DNA of 60,768 bases from Selenomonadaceae bacterium. GTDB lineage: Bacteria > Bacillota > Negativicutes > Selenomonadales > Selenomonadaceae. A program made the translations under genes and the position numbers. The notes under the pieces were generated by a model. The model did no database searches. It was not told the origin of the DNA and was given only the letters and a program-made list of their open reading frames with translations. Where the stretch lies: the NCBI GenBank assembly GCA_017428215.1, contig JAFRRH010000030.1, positions 1-60,768 on the forward strand. Direction: 5' to 3'. Positions 51,952 to 60,768 of the stretch are shown here, in pieces; position 1 is the first letter of the stretch, and each line of letters opens with the position of its first letter.

Positions 51952-54900
51952 ATGTCCAGATTTTTTATTCATCGCCCCATTTTTGCCATTGTCATTGCGA
52001 TTATCATCATGATTTTAGGCTTGCTGGCGATTTTTTCTCTGCCTATCGCTCAATATCCCAAAATTACTCAACCAACCGTCAGCGTTTCTACCAGCTATCT
52101 CGGCGCAAATGCCGGCGTCATCAATCAAACCGTCGCTCAAATCATCGAACAACAGGTAAACGGGACGCAGGGAATGGATTATATGTCTTCCATTTCCAAC
52201 GACAGCGGCTCTTACAGCCTTAAAGTTGTCTTCGACCTCGACACAAACAGCGATATGGACGCCGTTTTAGTTCAAAACAGTGTTTCAGTCGCAACGGCTG
52301 CTTTGCCTGCTGATGTTAAAAATGTCGGCGTCACGACTAAGCGAGCTTCCGGCGATATGGCTTATTTTTTTTCGCTCTACTCGCCTAACGGAACTTTTAA
52401 TCGCACTTTCATTTCAAATTACGCGAATGTTTATATCGTTGACGAGTTGAAACGCATTAAAGGCGTCGGCGATGTCTCCGCTTTCTCTATGGATTACAGT
52501 ATGCGCATTTGGATTAACCCCGAACGCCTCGCCGCCTTCAATCTGACCATTAACGATATAAAAACTGCCGTCTCCGAACAAAATTCACAAGCTCCCGCCG
52601 GAACTATCGGACTTTTGCCCGTCCCAGACAATCAGGAAAAACAATTTACCGGCAAATTGGAAGGGCGGCTGTCCTCTGTCGAAGATTTTTCCAATGTAAT
52701 TGTAAAAACCACTTCCGACGGCTCAAATATTTATCTGCGTGACATTGCAAGAATCGAAACCGGCGCGAGAAGTGCCTCAATGTTCGCTGATACAAATAAT
52801 GCGCCCTGCGCGGCTTTCGGCATAAATTTAACCGACGACGCCAACGCCATTGAAACTATCGGCTCCGTTAAGCGCGTTATTGAGGAAATGTCCCAAAATT
52901 TCCCCGATGATCTCGAATATTGCGCCGTTATCGACAACACCGAATACATTAACGAATCTCTCAACGAAGTTTTGAACACTTTTAAGGAAGCGTTGATTCT
53001 CGTTATAATTATCGTCTTTATTTTTCTGCAAAGTTGGCGAGCGACGCTGATTCCGGTGCTTGCAATTCCTGTTTCACTCGTCGGAACGTTCGCGACCTTT
53101 ATTTTGCTCGGTTTTACGATTAACACGCTGACTTTGTTCGCAATGGTACTGGCAATCGGCTTAGTTGTCGACGATGCTATTGTCGTTATTGAAAACGTCG
53201 AATACCACATGAAAAACGACGGACTTAACCCCGTTGAGGCGACCGAACGCGCTATGGACGAGGTTCAAGGTCCTGTCGTCGCGATTGCATTCGTTTTATC
53301 TGCCGTTTTTATCCCCGTTGCCTTTTTGGGCGGCATTACGGGCGTTCTTTATAAGCAATTCGCGCTGACTATTGCCGTTTCTATGGGCTTATCGGCTTTT
53401 ATCGCGCTGACTTTGACGCCCGCGCTTTGTGCTCTGCTCATGAAACCGCATAATCCCGACGCCAAGAAAAATTTCCTCGATAAACTCTTCGACAGGTTCA
53501 ATAATTGGTTTGAACGCACGCAAAAACGTTATACAGGCGCGGTCGGTTGGTTTATTCGTCATGCTAAGGTTGGAATTGCCGCTATGTTGATAATTTGTGC
53601 TCTCACCGTCGCCGCGTATAAAGTTTTGCCGTCAACTTTCGTGCCAAATGAAGACTCCGGATATTTTATCGCGGCAATTTCTCTGCCAGAAGGCACTTCA
53701 CTTAATCGGACTTATGAACTTATGGGCACTTTGAGCGACGAAATCCAACAAATTCCCGGAGTTTTAAACGTTATGAAGATTGCGGGCTATGATGCGCTGT
53801 CTTCAGGCAGTAAACCGAACAGCGGCGCACTTTTTATCGGTCTGACCACTTGGGGCGAGCGCACCACTAAAGAATTATCAATCACAAATATCATTCAAGA
53901 GGTAAACAAACTCGGCAAAAAACACCCCGAAGCTACGATTATGGCAATTCAACCTCCCGCTTTGCCCGGTTTAGGCATGATTGGCGGTTGGAGCATGGAA
54001 CTTTTGGACATGACCGGCTACAGCGACGAGGAATTGGACGCAATCGCTAAAAGAATCGTCGCGGCGGCTAATCAACGTCCCGAATTGCAAAGAGTTCGCA
54101 CCACTTATTCCATTAACTCACCGATTTGCAACTTTGAACTCAATCGCGAGAAGGCTAAGCAACTCGGAGTCAGTTTTTCCGACGTTTATACTGCTTTGCA
54201 GACGAATTTTGGCGGAAGTCAAATCGGCGACTTCATGCAGTTCGGTCGTAACTATAAAATCATGCTCCAATCCGATGCGCAATACCGTAACGAGGCTGAA
54301 GCTCTAAAATTCAGCTACGTTCGCAACAGGGAAGGCGATATGGTGCCGCTCGAAACCCTTTTGCACTCGAAATACGCTACTTCGCCCGCAAATATCACCA
54401 GATTTAACGGTTCGCGCAATATCAGCATTCAAGGTTCAAACGCACAAGGTTACAGCTCCGGTCAAGCGATTGCGGCTATGGAAGAAGTCGTTCACGAAGT
54501 CGTTCCGACAGGTTTTTCTATCGAATGGTCGGGACAATCTCGCGAGGAGAAAAAATCTTCCGGTTCGACTATGCAAGTTTTGGCTTTGGCATTGATTTTC
54601 GTCTTTTTATGCCTCGCCGCACTCTATGAAAGCTGGAGTGTACCTTTCGCCGTGCTTTTGACTATTCCGACAGGGATTTTCGGCGCATTTTTCATTCAAT
54701 GTGCTTTATTTATGGGATTAGCGGCTCTCGGCTCGCCAAATCCCGGTTTAATGAACAGCGTTTATATGAATATCGGCGTCGTGATGATTATCGGGCTTGC
54801 CGCCAAAAATGCTATCCTCATCGTCGAATTTGCCAAAGTTCGCACCGATAACGGCATGGACGCCAAAAAAGCCGCCGTCGAGGCAGCAGGTTTGCGCTTA

Positions 54901-55119
54901 CGTCCCATTATTATGACTTCACTCGCTTTTATTATCGGCTGTTTACCCTTAGCTGTCGCAAGCGGTGCAGGTTCCGCCGCTCGTAACAGCATGGGCACGG
55001 CTGTTGTTTCGGGAATGTTTGCCGCAACTTCTATAGGCATTTTCTTAATACCTGTTTTCTTCGTTATTGTCCAATTTTTTGTCTCAAGACTCAATCGCAA
55101 ACGCAAAAAAGCCGACTGA
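51952..55119 (+). CDS. RND multidrug efflux permease (AcrB-like, HAE1)
   Basis: 1055 residues, usual HAE1 length. FFIHRPIFAIVIAIIIMILG at the start, twelve membrane segments, two large periplasmic loops. Proton-relay acids are in AIGLVVDDAIVVIENVEYHM (Asp-Asp), with the matching Lys in GLAAKNAILIVEFAK. Also seen: GTQGMDYMSSISNDSG and the ALTLTPALCALLM repeat end. Works with the upstream adaptor and a TolC-type channel not encoded here. GGAGCG precedes ATG 51952; a terminator follows. Confidence 0.93.
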   Translation: MSRFFIHRPIFAIVIAIIIMILGLLAIFSLPIAQYPKITQPTVSVSTSYLGANAGVINQTVAQIIEQQVNGTQGMDYMSSISNDSGSYSLKVVFDLDTNSDMDAVLVQNSVSVATAALPADVKNVGVTTKRASGDMAYFFSLYSPNGTFNRTFISNYANVYIVDELKRIKGVGDVSAFSMDYSMRIWINPERLAAFNLTINDIKTAVSEQNSQAPAGTIGLLPVPDNQEKQFTGKLEGRLSSVEDFSNVIVKTTSDGSNIYLRDIARIETGARSASMFADTNNAPCAAFGINLTDDANAIETIGSVKRVIEEMSQNFPDDLEYCAVIDNTEYINESLNEVLNTFKEALILVIIIVFIFLQSWRATLIPVLAIPVSLVGTFATFILLGFTINTLTLFAMVLAIGLVVDDAIVVIENVEYHMKNDGLNPVEATERAMDEVQGPVVAIAFVLSAVFIPVAFLGGITGVLYKQFALTIAVSMGLSAFIALTLTPALCALLMKPHNPDAKKNFLDKLFDRFNNWFERTQKRYTGAVGWFIRHAKVGIAAMLIICALTVAAYKVLPSTFVPNEDSGYFIAAISLPEGTSLNRTYELMGTLSDEIQQIPGVLNVMKIAGYDALSSGSKPNSGALFIGLTTWGERTTKELSITNIIQEVNKLGKKHPEATIMAIQPPALPGLGMIGGWSMELLDMTGYSDEELDAIAKRIVAAANQRPELQRVRTTYSINSPICNFELNREKAKQLGVSFSDVYTALQTNFGGSQIGDFMQFGRNYKIMLQSDAQYRNEAEALKFSYVRNREGDMVPLETLLHSKYATSPANITRFNGSRNISIQGSNAQGYSSGQAIAAMEEVVHEVVPTGFSIEWSGQSREEKKSSGSTMQVLALALIFVFLCLAALYESWSVPFAVLLTIPTGIFGAFFIQCALFMGLAALGSPNPGLMNSVYMNIGVVMIIGLAAKNAILIVEFAKVRTDNGMDAKKAAVEAAGLRLRPIIMTSLAFIIGCLPLAVASGAGSAARNSMGTAVVSGMFAATSIGIFLIPVFFVIVQFFVSRLNRKRKKAD

Positions 55120-55153
55120 GTTACAAATTCCAATATTTTGGAAAACGTAAAAC

Positions 55154-55178
55154 GAGCCTTCGCAAGGGCTTTTTTTGC
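55154..55178 (+). terminator. terminator of the RND operon
   Basis: GCCTT and AAGGGC pair around CGC, then seven Ts. Confidence 0.65.
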
Positions 55179-55187
55179 TATAATCGT

Positions 55188-55232
55188 GAACGAAGACGCC
55201 GTGCACAGCTTAAAAAGCAAAATCAGTAAAAA
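55188..55232 (+). pseudogene. 3' remnant of an unknown gene (RERRRRAQLKKQNQ)
   Basis: Only the last 14 codons and the stop are visible, matching the remnant at 17407-17452. A hairpin terminator follows. The body of the gene is absent. Confidence 0.4.
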
Positions 55233-55233
55233 A

Positions 55234-55268
55234 TTAACTCCTATGCGACATGCGCAGGAGTTTTTTTG
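55234..55268 (+). terminator. rho-independent terminator
   Basis: ACTCCT (55237-55242) pairs with AGGAGT (55256-55261) with further weak pairs inside, followed by a T run. Confidence 0.6.
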
Positions 55269-55293
55269 TATAATTTGGCTGAGGAGGCATTAA

Positions 55294-55440
55294 ATGTCTG
55301 ATGAAAGCGATTTTACGTCGAAATTACTTGACCGGTTACCGAAAATGACCAGAGGTGTCATATTTATCAAGAGTAAGCTGAATTTTGAGCGCGTCGATTT
55401 GTTCTTTCGCGTGATTTATTCTCTGCGCCAAATTTCTTAA
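55294..55440 (+). pseudogene. truncated gene start (48 codons)
   Basis: GAGGAGG precedes ATG 55294, giving MSDESDFTSKLLDRLPKMT and then sequence that is the antisense of the coiled-coil remnant on the other strand. It looks like a genuine 5' end joined to unrelated DNA by a rearrangement. Family not recognised. Confidence 0.35.
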
Positions 55441-55990
55441 ACGATTTTCAATTTCTTCTAACCGACGGACGAATTTATAATTCTTGCGCAGGATTCCGGC
55501 GGCGATGAGTTCTATTTTTTTAGCGCGTCGGTTTTTTGCTTGATGAGCAGATATTTTTCTTGCAAGAAAGTGAAACGAGACGCCGCGGACCAGTCACGAC
55601 TTTGGAATATTTTTCGCTTTGATTGATGGCAATAATATTTTGAGCAAGTTGTTGCTTATCTTTTTTTATATTGGCGAATATTAGCGTGTGCCTTTTTATA
55701 TCGTCACCCACGAAGATATTTTTTGCCATAGCAATAGCGCGTTGCGGTGAAATAATTCGCTTTTGTAAATCAAACTTAAGGTCAAATGTCCTTTAGTATT
55801 CTTTCTTCAGCTCAAAATATTGATGGCGAATAATATCGTAAACTTCACGTGTCCCATAGATATTTTCGTTATTATTGCTCAAAGCTTGGGCAAAAATTTC
55901 ATTTCCGAGATCATCGACAGCGCGTACAAAACAAAAGGAGAGCTTATCTCTCACCAGCTTGTAGACAAAGTCCGTCTCGGAATGCTTTGA
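55330..55990 (-). pseudogene. broken gene of unknown family with coiled-coil C terminus
   Basis: Minus-strand pieces in two frames: YKLVRDKLSFCFVRAVDDLG, NEIFAQALSNNNENIYGTRE, VYDIIRHQYFELKKEY (stop), then RIISPQRAIAMAKNIFVGDD, IANIKKDKQQLAQNII-type sequence, and after a frameshift LEEIENRLRNLAQRINHAKE ending near 55330. At least one stop and one frameshift. I do not recognise the family; it may be mobile-element cargo. Confidence 0.35.
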
Positions 55991-56066
55991 GACGGGCTTT
56001 TGGCTTTGATTTTCCTTTCAGCGGCGAAGGAAGAAGAACTATATAAAGTTTTTGCGCTTTCTTTTT

Positions 56067-56575
56067 GCTTATTTTTTCAAATTTAGGCAGGAGAAAATAA
56101 GCACTACTTGCACTTTGACTTTAGCTAAGCCGCGATAATTAGTATAGCGCAGGGCGTTCCTTAGCATCAGCAAAGACTCGCTCAATGGTCTCCTTGCGCT
56201 TTTTATAAATATCGTAAATTTGAGATATGTAGCGCAGGTGCTCTGCTGCTTCCATATATTTAGTCCATGACGGACGACTACTTTGGTCTTATTTTTACTC
56301 AAGGTGCAATTTTGTCGGCAGGAACAATTCTCACAAACGCGCGGGTCGCTTTTGTATTCTAGATATCCTTCTCGATTCGTTGTGCTGTACTTCAAAAGTT
56401 GATTCTGCGGGCAAAGATAACAGTCGAAATATTCGTCGTAAACATATTCGGATTTTCTGAAAAAGCAGTTCTTATTCTTGGGGCGGTGTAGGGCACTGCA
56501 GGTATCTTTCCGCTTTTAAATATTTCACGAATGACGCCCGGCGTCTTAACAGTTGTCCATAATGTAAATTGCCCG
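56067..56575 (-). pseudogene. IS1182-family transposase C-terminal fragment
   Basis: Reads TVKTPGVIREIFKSGKIPAV, shifts frame, then FRKSEYVYDEYFDCYLCPQN, LLKYSTTNREGYLEYKSDPR, the Cys-rich ENCSCRQNCTLSKN and the terminal NALRYTNYRGLAKVKVQVVL. These are characteristic IS1182 C-terminal segments. The N-terminal half is missing and the fragment is bounded by the IS5-like remnant at 56591. Confidence 0.75.
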
Positions 56576-56590
56576 CTCCCAACTCAAAAT

Positions 56591-57129
56591 CTAAGAAGCG
56601 CTGTTCATAAACGCTTAAGTAAGGTGTGAATATGGGAAATCTTAATCAAGGTTTTAGCAGAATTAACGCTCAGCTCGTAATCCTTTCTTAGTAGGCGTGA
56701 ATATTTCCACTCGCAAGCCGAAATATTTGTAAGCCGCGTAGACAAAAGAATCGCGATAACCGCCATCTGCACATATTTTCTCCAAAGTTATATTAACAAC
56801 CAATATAATCGGTGACTATCTGCCTTTTGACTCCTTTCGTTTTTTCCCATATCAAAGCCTTTCTGCTCAACTGCTCCGGTTGTTTTCACGCTTTGAGAGT
56901 CAATTAAGGCTCGCGTCGGTTCTTCACTTAAACCTGGTGAACACTGCTGGAAAATCATGCGGTAAATTACGCCACTGACAGCCTGTCTTTACCAGGTACA
57001 GTACTGCATTTACCAATTTGCGTTTTTCCCACTTGCGATTTCGCATATTGACGAACAAGGGAGCAATAACTTTCCATTGCTCGTACATTATATCTGTTTC
57101 GTATTTTTTTCTATGAACACACGTTCTTA
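56591..57129 (-). mobile_element. IS5-like element remnant (same family as 911-1289)
   Basis: Ends carry CTAAGAAGCGCTGTTCATAA and AAGAACGTGTGTTCATAG as inverted repeats. Inside, the minus strand encodes a transposase start ([40 protein letters not shown]) and, after stops, decayed C-terminal pieces. More of the gene survives than in the 911-1289 copy. It sits at the 5' break of the hcp fragment. Confidence 0.7.
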
Positions 57130-57173
57130 AAGTGCAAATAAAATTTATAGTTCTCATAGCGCCCCGCGGCGAA

Positions 57174-57491
57174 ATTGGCGGCATTACTCGTGTACTTGAC
57201 GCTAGGCAATGTAACGATTGTTATTCGCTGGTTTTAATCGCGTTCAAGCTTAAAGAAATTTTCGTACTTGACGACTTGAATAGATTATTTATTATATTTA
57301 ATATCGATTGGCATGAACAGAACGCAGTTACAGTTTTGCTTGCATTGTTATATTTCGGCGTTAAAAATATTCATCTCGGTCCGCTATTGCTCGCGTTCTT
57401 AAGTTCAAATGTCACAAAAGTTTTAGTGGAGAATTTTGGTATCGGCGGAATATCGACGGTTGAAGACTACATTAAAAATATGATTAATTGA
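57174..57491 (+). pseudogene. hcp: hydroxylamine reductase (hybrid cluster protein) C-terminal fragment
   Basis: About 105 residues match the end of Hcp: [28 protein letters not shown], the [20 protein letters not shown] segment and [20 protein letters not shown]. The upstream four-fifths, with most cluster ligands, is gone, replaced by the IS5-like remnant. Intact Hcp reduces NO or hydroxylamine under anaerobiosis. Confidence 0.8.
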
Positions 57492-57650
57492 TTATTATTG
57501 ACGGAAAAGCTCCGCGTGTGCTAAGATTAAATTGTTTAAAAATCAACTTGGCACGGCGCAGAGCCTTTCCATTTGTGAGTTCTAAACACGCTCGCGCCTG
57601 GCTGTCAAACGAAAGCCGGAGCGATTATATACAATGTTATATTTAACTAG

Positions 57651-58458
57651 GTAGTGTTCACACTAAAGAATCAACAATTAAAACAAAAAGGATAAAACCG
57701 GCAAAAAGAACGTCTAACTTGTCGTAACGAGTAAAAATGCGTCTGAAACGTTTCAAACGACGAAAGAATCCCTCAATTTCATTTCGTTGCTTATAAAGCT
57801 CTTTATCATAAGCCCATTGCTCCTTGAAATTGCGTTTATGCGGTACTACGGGTTCATAACCAAGTGCGCCGGCAAGTTCCCTCATCTTTTTACCGGCATA
57901 AGCTCTGTCCATAAGCAAAAATTGTTTTTGCCCACCAGTCGGCGTGAAAGCAAGTAATCGCATTCCTTGCGGACAATCGTTTGCTTTTACGCTCGACAGC
58001 GAAAAATTCAAAATTGCTTTGTCAGAGACGGCAACTGTATGAATTTTGCTGGTAAGCCCGCCGCGTGAACGTCCTATTGCTTGTTTTCCTTTTTTTTAAA
58101 GCTCCACAAGCATCCGGATGTACTTTCACTGTAGTTGAATCAAGGCAAACCACCCCAATATCTATTATGCCTTCTGCTTGCAAGGCGGTAAAAATTCTGT
58201 CAAGAACGCCGTTTTTGCTCCATCTGTTCATTCGCATGTATATCGTATGCCATTTGCCATACTCCTTTGGCAGTGCCCTCCACTTACACCCATTTTCCGC
58301 CACATACAATATCGCATTGAGAAATTGGAGATTATTGATTCTAACGTTTCCGCGTTGCTTCGGCAGATATTTTTCTATCTTTTCATATTGTTCTTGTGTG
58401 ATTTTCATGACGTCATTTTATCAGCTTTATTTTCTATTTTCAATAGTGTGAACACGCT
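57651..58458 (-). mobile_element. IS5-family insertion sequence (IS427-like group), near intact
   Basis: Inverted ends GTAGTGTTCACACTA (left) and, reversed, AGCGTGTTCACACTA (right) bound an 808-base element; CTA on both sides (57647-57649 and 58459-58461) is a possible target duplication. It holds one transposase gene in two frames. The sharp ends suggest recent arrival compared with the other scars. Confidence 0.75.
57658..58408 (-). CDS. IS5-family transposase in two frames (A8 shift)
   Basis: Frame 1 (58408 to about 58090) gives KYLPKQRGNVRINNLQFLNA, ENGCKWRALPKEYGKWHTIY and the first DDE Asp in GVVCLDSTTVKVH. The stop at 58022 follows a shift at an A8 run (58089-58096): skipping one base continues into GKQAIGRSRGGLTSKIHTVA and frame 2 (to 57658) with FLLMDRAYAGKKMR (second Asp) and YKQRNEIEGFFRRLKRF (Glu). 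All three catalytic residues are present, so frameshifting or transcript slippage could make a full enzyme; otherwise it is a one-base knockout. Confidence 0.75.
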
Positions 58459-58477
58459 CTAATTTTATTGCCGCGCA

Positions 58478-59872
58478 TTACATTTCGCCGCGTGAGGCAC
58501 GTTCTGCCAAGTCGCTGACGATTTGCGGATAAATTTTATCCAATTTCCAGCTGTAGAGGACTAAAATAACCGCCGCCCAAATTACAAGCACGCCGTAGCA
58601 ATAAATCGAGACGATCATATCGACTGCGCTTTGAGGTTGAACGATATCTGCCGCCGTCGAAGAAATATATCCCGCCATCGTTAATAAACCCGTTAAAATT
58701 GCGCTGACTAAGCCGCCGCCAATCTTATTTCCGACTGAACCGCCACTGAATACCAAACCTTCAGGACGGACATGATAACGCCACTGCGTATAATCCACCA
58801 CGTCACCGAAGAAACCAAATATTACTGAATTAAGCGGCGCAAAGAATAATCCGCGAACAAAACAGCTGAACATTAACCAATTCGCGTCGAGAGGATTAAT
58901 CAGCACAAAAATTAAATGTCCGCAGAACGCAAGGATAATTCCGTAAAGGCTCATCGTGCGTTTTCCAAATTTTTTTAGCAATGTCGGGCAAATTGTAATC
59001 GTCGCGATAACTGTCGTCAAAGTCTCAACTAAGAACAAAATACTAAAATAAGTATCGTCCATCATGACATATTTGCAGTAATAAGGCAAAATTGTACCCG
59101 TGAACAGCGCGATTGTCGCTTGAAATGTCCAAAGTCCCGTCGCTAGCCAGAAATATTTGTTCGTGCCGATTGCTTTAAGCCCAACTTTTACCGGAACTTT
59201 GTCGCCTTTCTCGCGAGCCTCAAGTTTTACCGTCTCCTCGCATTTATAAAAGCAAATTAACAATAAAATGAACGCTACGACCGCCCAAATGCTCATAACT
59301 TTGACCCAAGCCATTTGATCGTCGCCAAAAATTTTTATAAGCGGTAAAGTCGCCGAAACCGATAAAATTTTTCCGAGCGGCGATAATGCCATGCGAACTA
59401 ACGATAACATGTCGCGTTCGTGTGAAAGCGGCGTCATCAGCGCGGAAAGTGCTCCGTATGGCAAATTTAACGCCGTATAACAGACCGTCGTGCAAAAATT
59501 GTACGTCACGAAGATATATGCGAACTGAATTGTCTCCGTGCCCTGCGGAACCATGTACATTAACACGATTGACACCGCAAAAGGTATCGAAGTCCATAAA
59601 ATCCAAGGTCTGGCTTTGCCCCATTTAGATTTTGTCCGTTCGACGATTAAACCCATGATTACATCGGAAAATCCGTCAAAACAACGCGATAAGAGCATGA
59701 CTGAGCCGACGATTGCAGGTGAAACGCCCGCATAATCCGTATAAAAGAACGTCAGGATACCCATTGCACCCCAAACGACGTTGCAGGACGTATCGCCGAG
59801 TCCGTAAGCCACTCGCGTGAACCACGACAGCGGTTGAGCAGTCTGCGCGGCGGGTTGTGCCGTTGTTGCCAT
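58478..59872 (-). CDS. GPH-family sugar:cation symporter (MelB-like)
   Basis: 464 residues with twelve membrane segments. GLGDTSCNVVWGAMGILTFF at the start, the cytoplasmic loop DVIMGLIVERTKSKWGKARP, and LNLPYGALSALMT are GPH landmarks; the Asp residues in helices 1 and 2 (LGD, FTDYAG) fit the cation site. It imports a glycoside, pentoside or uronide. Downstream of the IolE-like gene by 86 bases, so both may serve one sugar or inositol pathway. GGAGG precedes the ATG. Confidence 0.87.
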   Translation of the reverse strand: MATTAQPAAQTAQPLSWFTRVAYGLGDTSCNVVWGAMGILTFFYTDYAGVSPAIVGSVMLLSRCFDGFSDVIMGLIVERTKSKWGKARPWILWTSIPFAVSIVLMYMVPQGTETIQFAYIFVTYNFCTTVCYTALNLPYGALSALMTPLSHERDMLSLVRMALSPLGKILSVSATLPLIKIFGDDQMAWVKVMSIWAVVAFILLLICFYKCEETVKLEAREKGDKVPVKVGLKAIGTNKYFWLATGLWTFQATIALFTGTILPYYCKYVMMDDTYFSILFLVETLTTVIATITICPTLLKKFGKRTMSLYGIILAFCGHLIFVLINPLDANWLMFSCFVRGLFFAPLNSVIFGFFGDVVDYTQWRYHVRPEGLVFSGGSVGNKIGGGLVSAILTGLLTMAGYISSTAADIVQPQSAVDMIVSIYCYGVLVIWAAVILVLYSWKLDKIYPQIVSDLAERASRGEM

Positions 59873-59894
59873 AAAAATTTCCTCCTATCTTAAA

Positions 59895-59957
59895 AAAATA
59901 GTGATTAGCGATTAGAAAATGCCTCCTCTCTAACCACTAACCACCAAAAACTAATCA
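59895..59957. repeat. short interspersed inverted repeat (GTGATTAG type)
   Basis: GTGATTAGCGATTAG and CTAACCACTAACCACCAAAA form an imperfect hairpin between the two genes; related to 15961-16024. In the minus direction it lies after the TIM-barrel gene and could act as a spacer or weak terminator. Confidence 0.5.
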
Positions 59958-59958
59958 A

Positions 59959-60768
59959 TTATCTAAATCCGGCTTCGCGCAGATTTTCGCGCCCGATTTT
60001 CGCCAGTTTAAGCGGCAAATCAAACGATTTCACAGGGAATAAATCCTGCTCGACGACACACCAGCCGTTATAATTTTTTTCGACGAGTGCATCATAAAAT
60101 TTCTTAAAATCAATCGTGCCGCTGCCTGGAGCAACCATAATATCTTCGTAAACCGCCTTCGCGAACGACCATTTCTCCTCGTCCATGCGTTTTTTAACGT
60201 TCAAATCGCAATCTTTAATATGAATGTACGGAATCCTGTCCGCGTGCTTTTTATAGAAGGAAATCGGCTCGCCGCCGCCGTAAACGTGGTGTCCCGTGTC
60301 AAAACAAAGGTCAACCGTCGTATCAGCCAAAAATCTTTCAATGTCAGCCTCCGTTTGGACGTGCGAATCAACATGCGGGTGAAAAACTCCGACAAAACCA
60401 TTAGCCGCAACCCTGTCAGCGCATTTTTGGACGTTGCCGACATATTTTTTCCATTCGTCGTCGCTAAGTTTCGGATTCATAGCAAGTTCGCCCGTTTCAA
60501 GGTCGGTGTACATCGGCGGAAGGAGCACGATATATTTTGCGGACGGAAAACTTTTCAGCAACGCAGAAATTTCGTCGATAGTCTTCAACATTTCCTCAAC
60601 ATTCGCGTTATCAAGGAAATTTCCGCCGACAGTCGCGCCAACCAACGTCAAACCGCGTGCATCAATCGCATTTTTCAAAACTTGCGGCTCTTTATTGGGC
60701 ATATAACCCCAAGGACCAATTTCACAGCCCTCATAGCCCGCAATTTTCATTTCGTCGAGGCAACGCCA
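59959..60768 (-). CDS. IolE-like sugar phosphate isomerase/epimerase, 5' end outside window
   Basis: The frame stays open to the window edge (LDEMKIAGYEGCEIGPWGYM), so the ATG at 60750 is internal. TIM-barrel AP-endonuclease-2 family: FHPHVDSHVQTEADIERFL, DLCFDTGHHVYGGG and YIHIKDCD carry metal ligands, with a final Glu in WCVVEQD. It resembles inosose dehydratase (IolE) and related epimerases. Likely works with the downstream sugar symporter. Confidence 0.8.
   Translation of the reverse strand, partial: WRCLDEMKIAGYEGCEIGPWGYMPNKEPQVLKNAIDARGLTLVGATVGGNFLDNANVEEMLKTIDEISALLKSFPSAKYIVLLPPMYTDLETGELAMNPKLSDDEWKKYVGNVQKCADRVAANGFVGVFHPHVDSHVQTEADIERFLADTTVDLCFDTGHHVYGGGEPISFYKKHADRIPYIHIKDCDLNVKKRMDEEKWSFAKAVYEDIMVAPGSGTIDFKKFYDALVEKNYNGWCVVEQDLFPVKSFDLPLKLAKIGRENLREAGFR

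Noticed and set aside
55849..56046. Short plus-strand frame at 55849
   Set aside because: It lies opposite a decayed minus-strand gene, lacks a ribosome site and resembles nothing.

Overview
Organism. The window (about 45% G+C by eye) looks like a chromosomal piece of a diderm Firmicute, most likely a gut or rumen Negativicute. This is inference from the mix: Firmicute-style signals (AGGAGG ribosome sites, frequent TTG/GTG starts, TTGACA-N17-TATAAT promoters, DUF441, a DUF6033-like protein, a SpoIID-domain protein) beside Gram-negative-envelope features (a complete AcrA/AcrB RND pair, an LPP20-like protein, a very large RTX/beta-helix protein).

Layout. 1-2000: graveyard of mobile-element scars (IS256 and IS5 remnants), a broken TraF-like signal peptidase and a broken RpiR regulator. 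2047-4798: C4-dicarboxylate transporter plus aspartase, a fumarate-respiration pair. 4866-9773 (minus): SpoIID-domain protein, GT-C-like membrane protein, UGM-like flavoprotein and a hypothetical, tightly coupled. 9899-15976: tsaE-tsaB-rimI, then an LPP20-like exported protein, CHASE2 adenylate cyclase, MBL-fold hydrolase and GAF-GGDEF protein. 16049-20705: DMT transporter, IS256 scar, DUF6033-like protein, broken LysR gene, DUF441 protein and four small DUF1659/DUF2922-like genes. 20731-22600: array of double-glycine-leader peptides and a RelB/YoeB toxin-antitoxin pair, built from repeated terminator-promoter cassettes. 22619-38372 (minus): MATE-type transporter with an ATPase-like tail, then a long operon mixing partner-switching regulators (PP2C phosphatase, two STAS proteins, an anti-sigma-type kinase) with enzymes (AGE-type epimerase-like, DJ-1/PfpI proteins, TPP enzyme, GlgX, tautomerase, cupin, DUF1566). 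38394-38967: second array of three double-glycine peptides just upstream of the PP2C gene. 39135-50754: a winged-helix regulator with a C10 tract, two surface/secreted repeat proteins, a glyoxalase-like protein and the 2428-residue RTX-like protein. 50771-55119: RND efflux pair. 55120-58470: second scar region (IS1182, IS5, broken hcp, one nearly intact IS5-family element). 58478-end (minus): GPH sugar symporter and an IolE-like TIM-barrel protein cut by the window edge.

How it may fit together. The most unusual content is a family of at least six small proteins with leaders ending in a VAGG- or IAGG-type double glycine, in two distant arrays. All three transcription units on the plus strand and the one on the minus strand share one upstream block, TGTAAC-N16-CGTATA, about 30 bases before the start codon. 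The minus-strand array reads straight into a dCache-HAMP-PP2C sensor phosphatase and then into STAS/kinase genes and carbohydrate/aldehyde enzymes. This suggests, but does not prove, a secreted-peptide circuit wired to a partner-switching module. No peptidase-containing ABC exporter, modification enzyme or sigma factor is visible in the window, so export and control must be encoded elsewhere.
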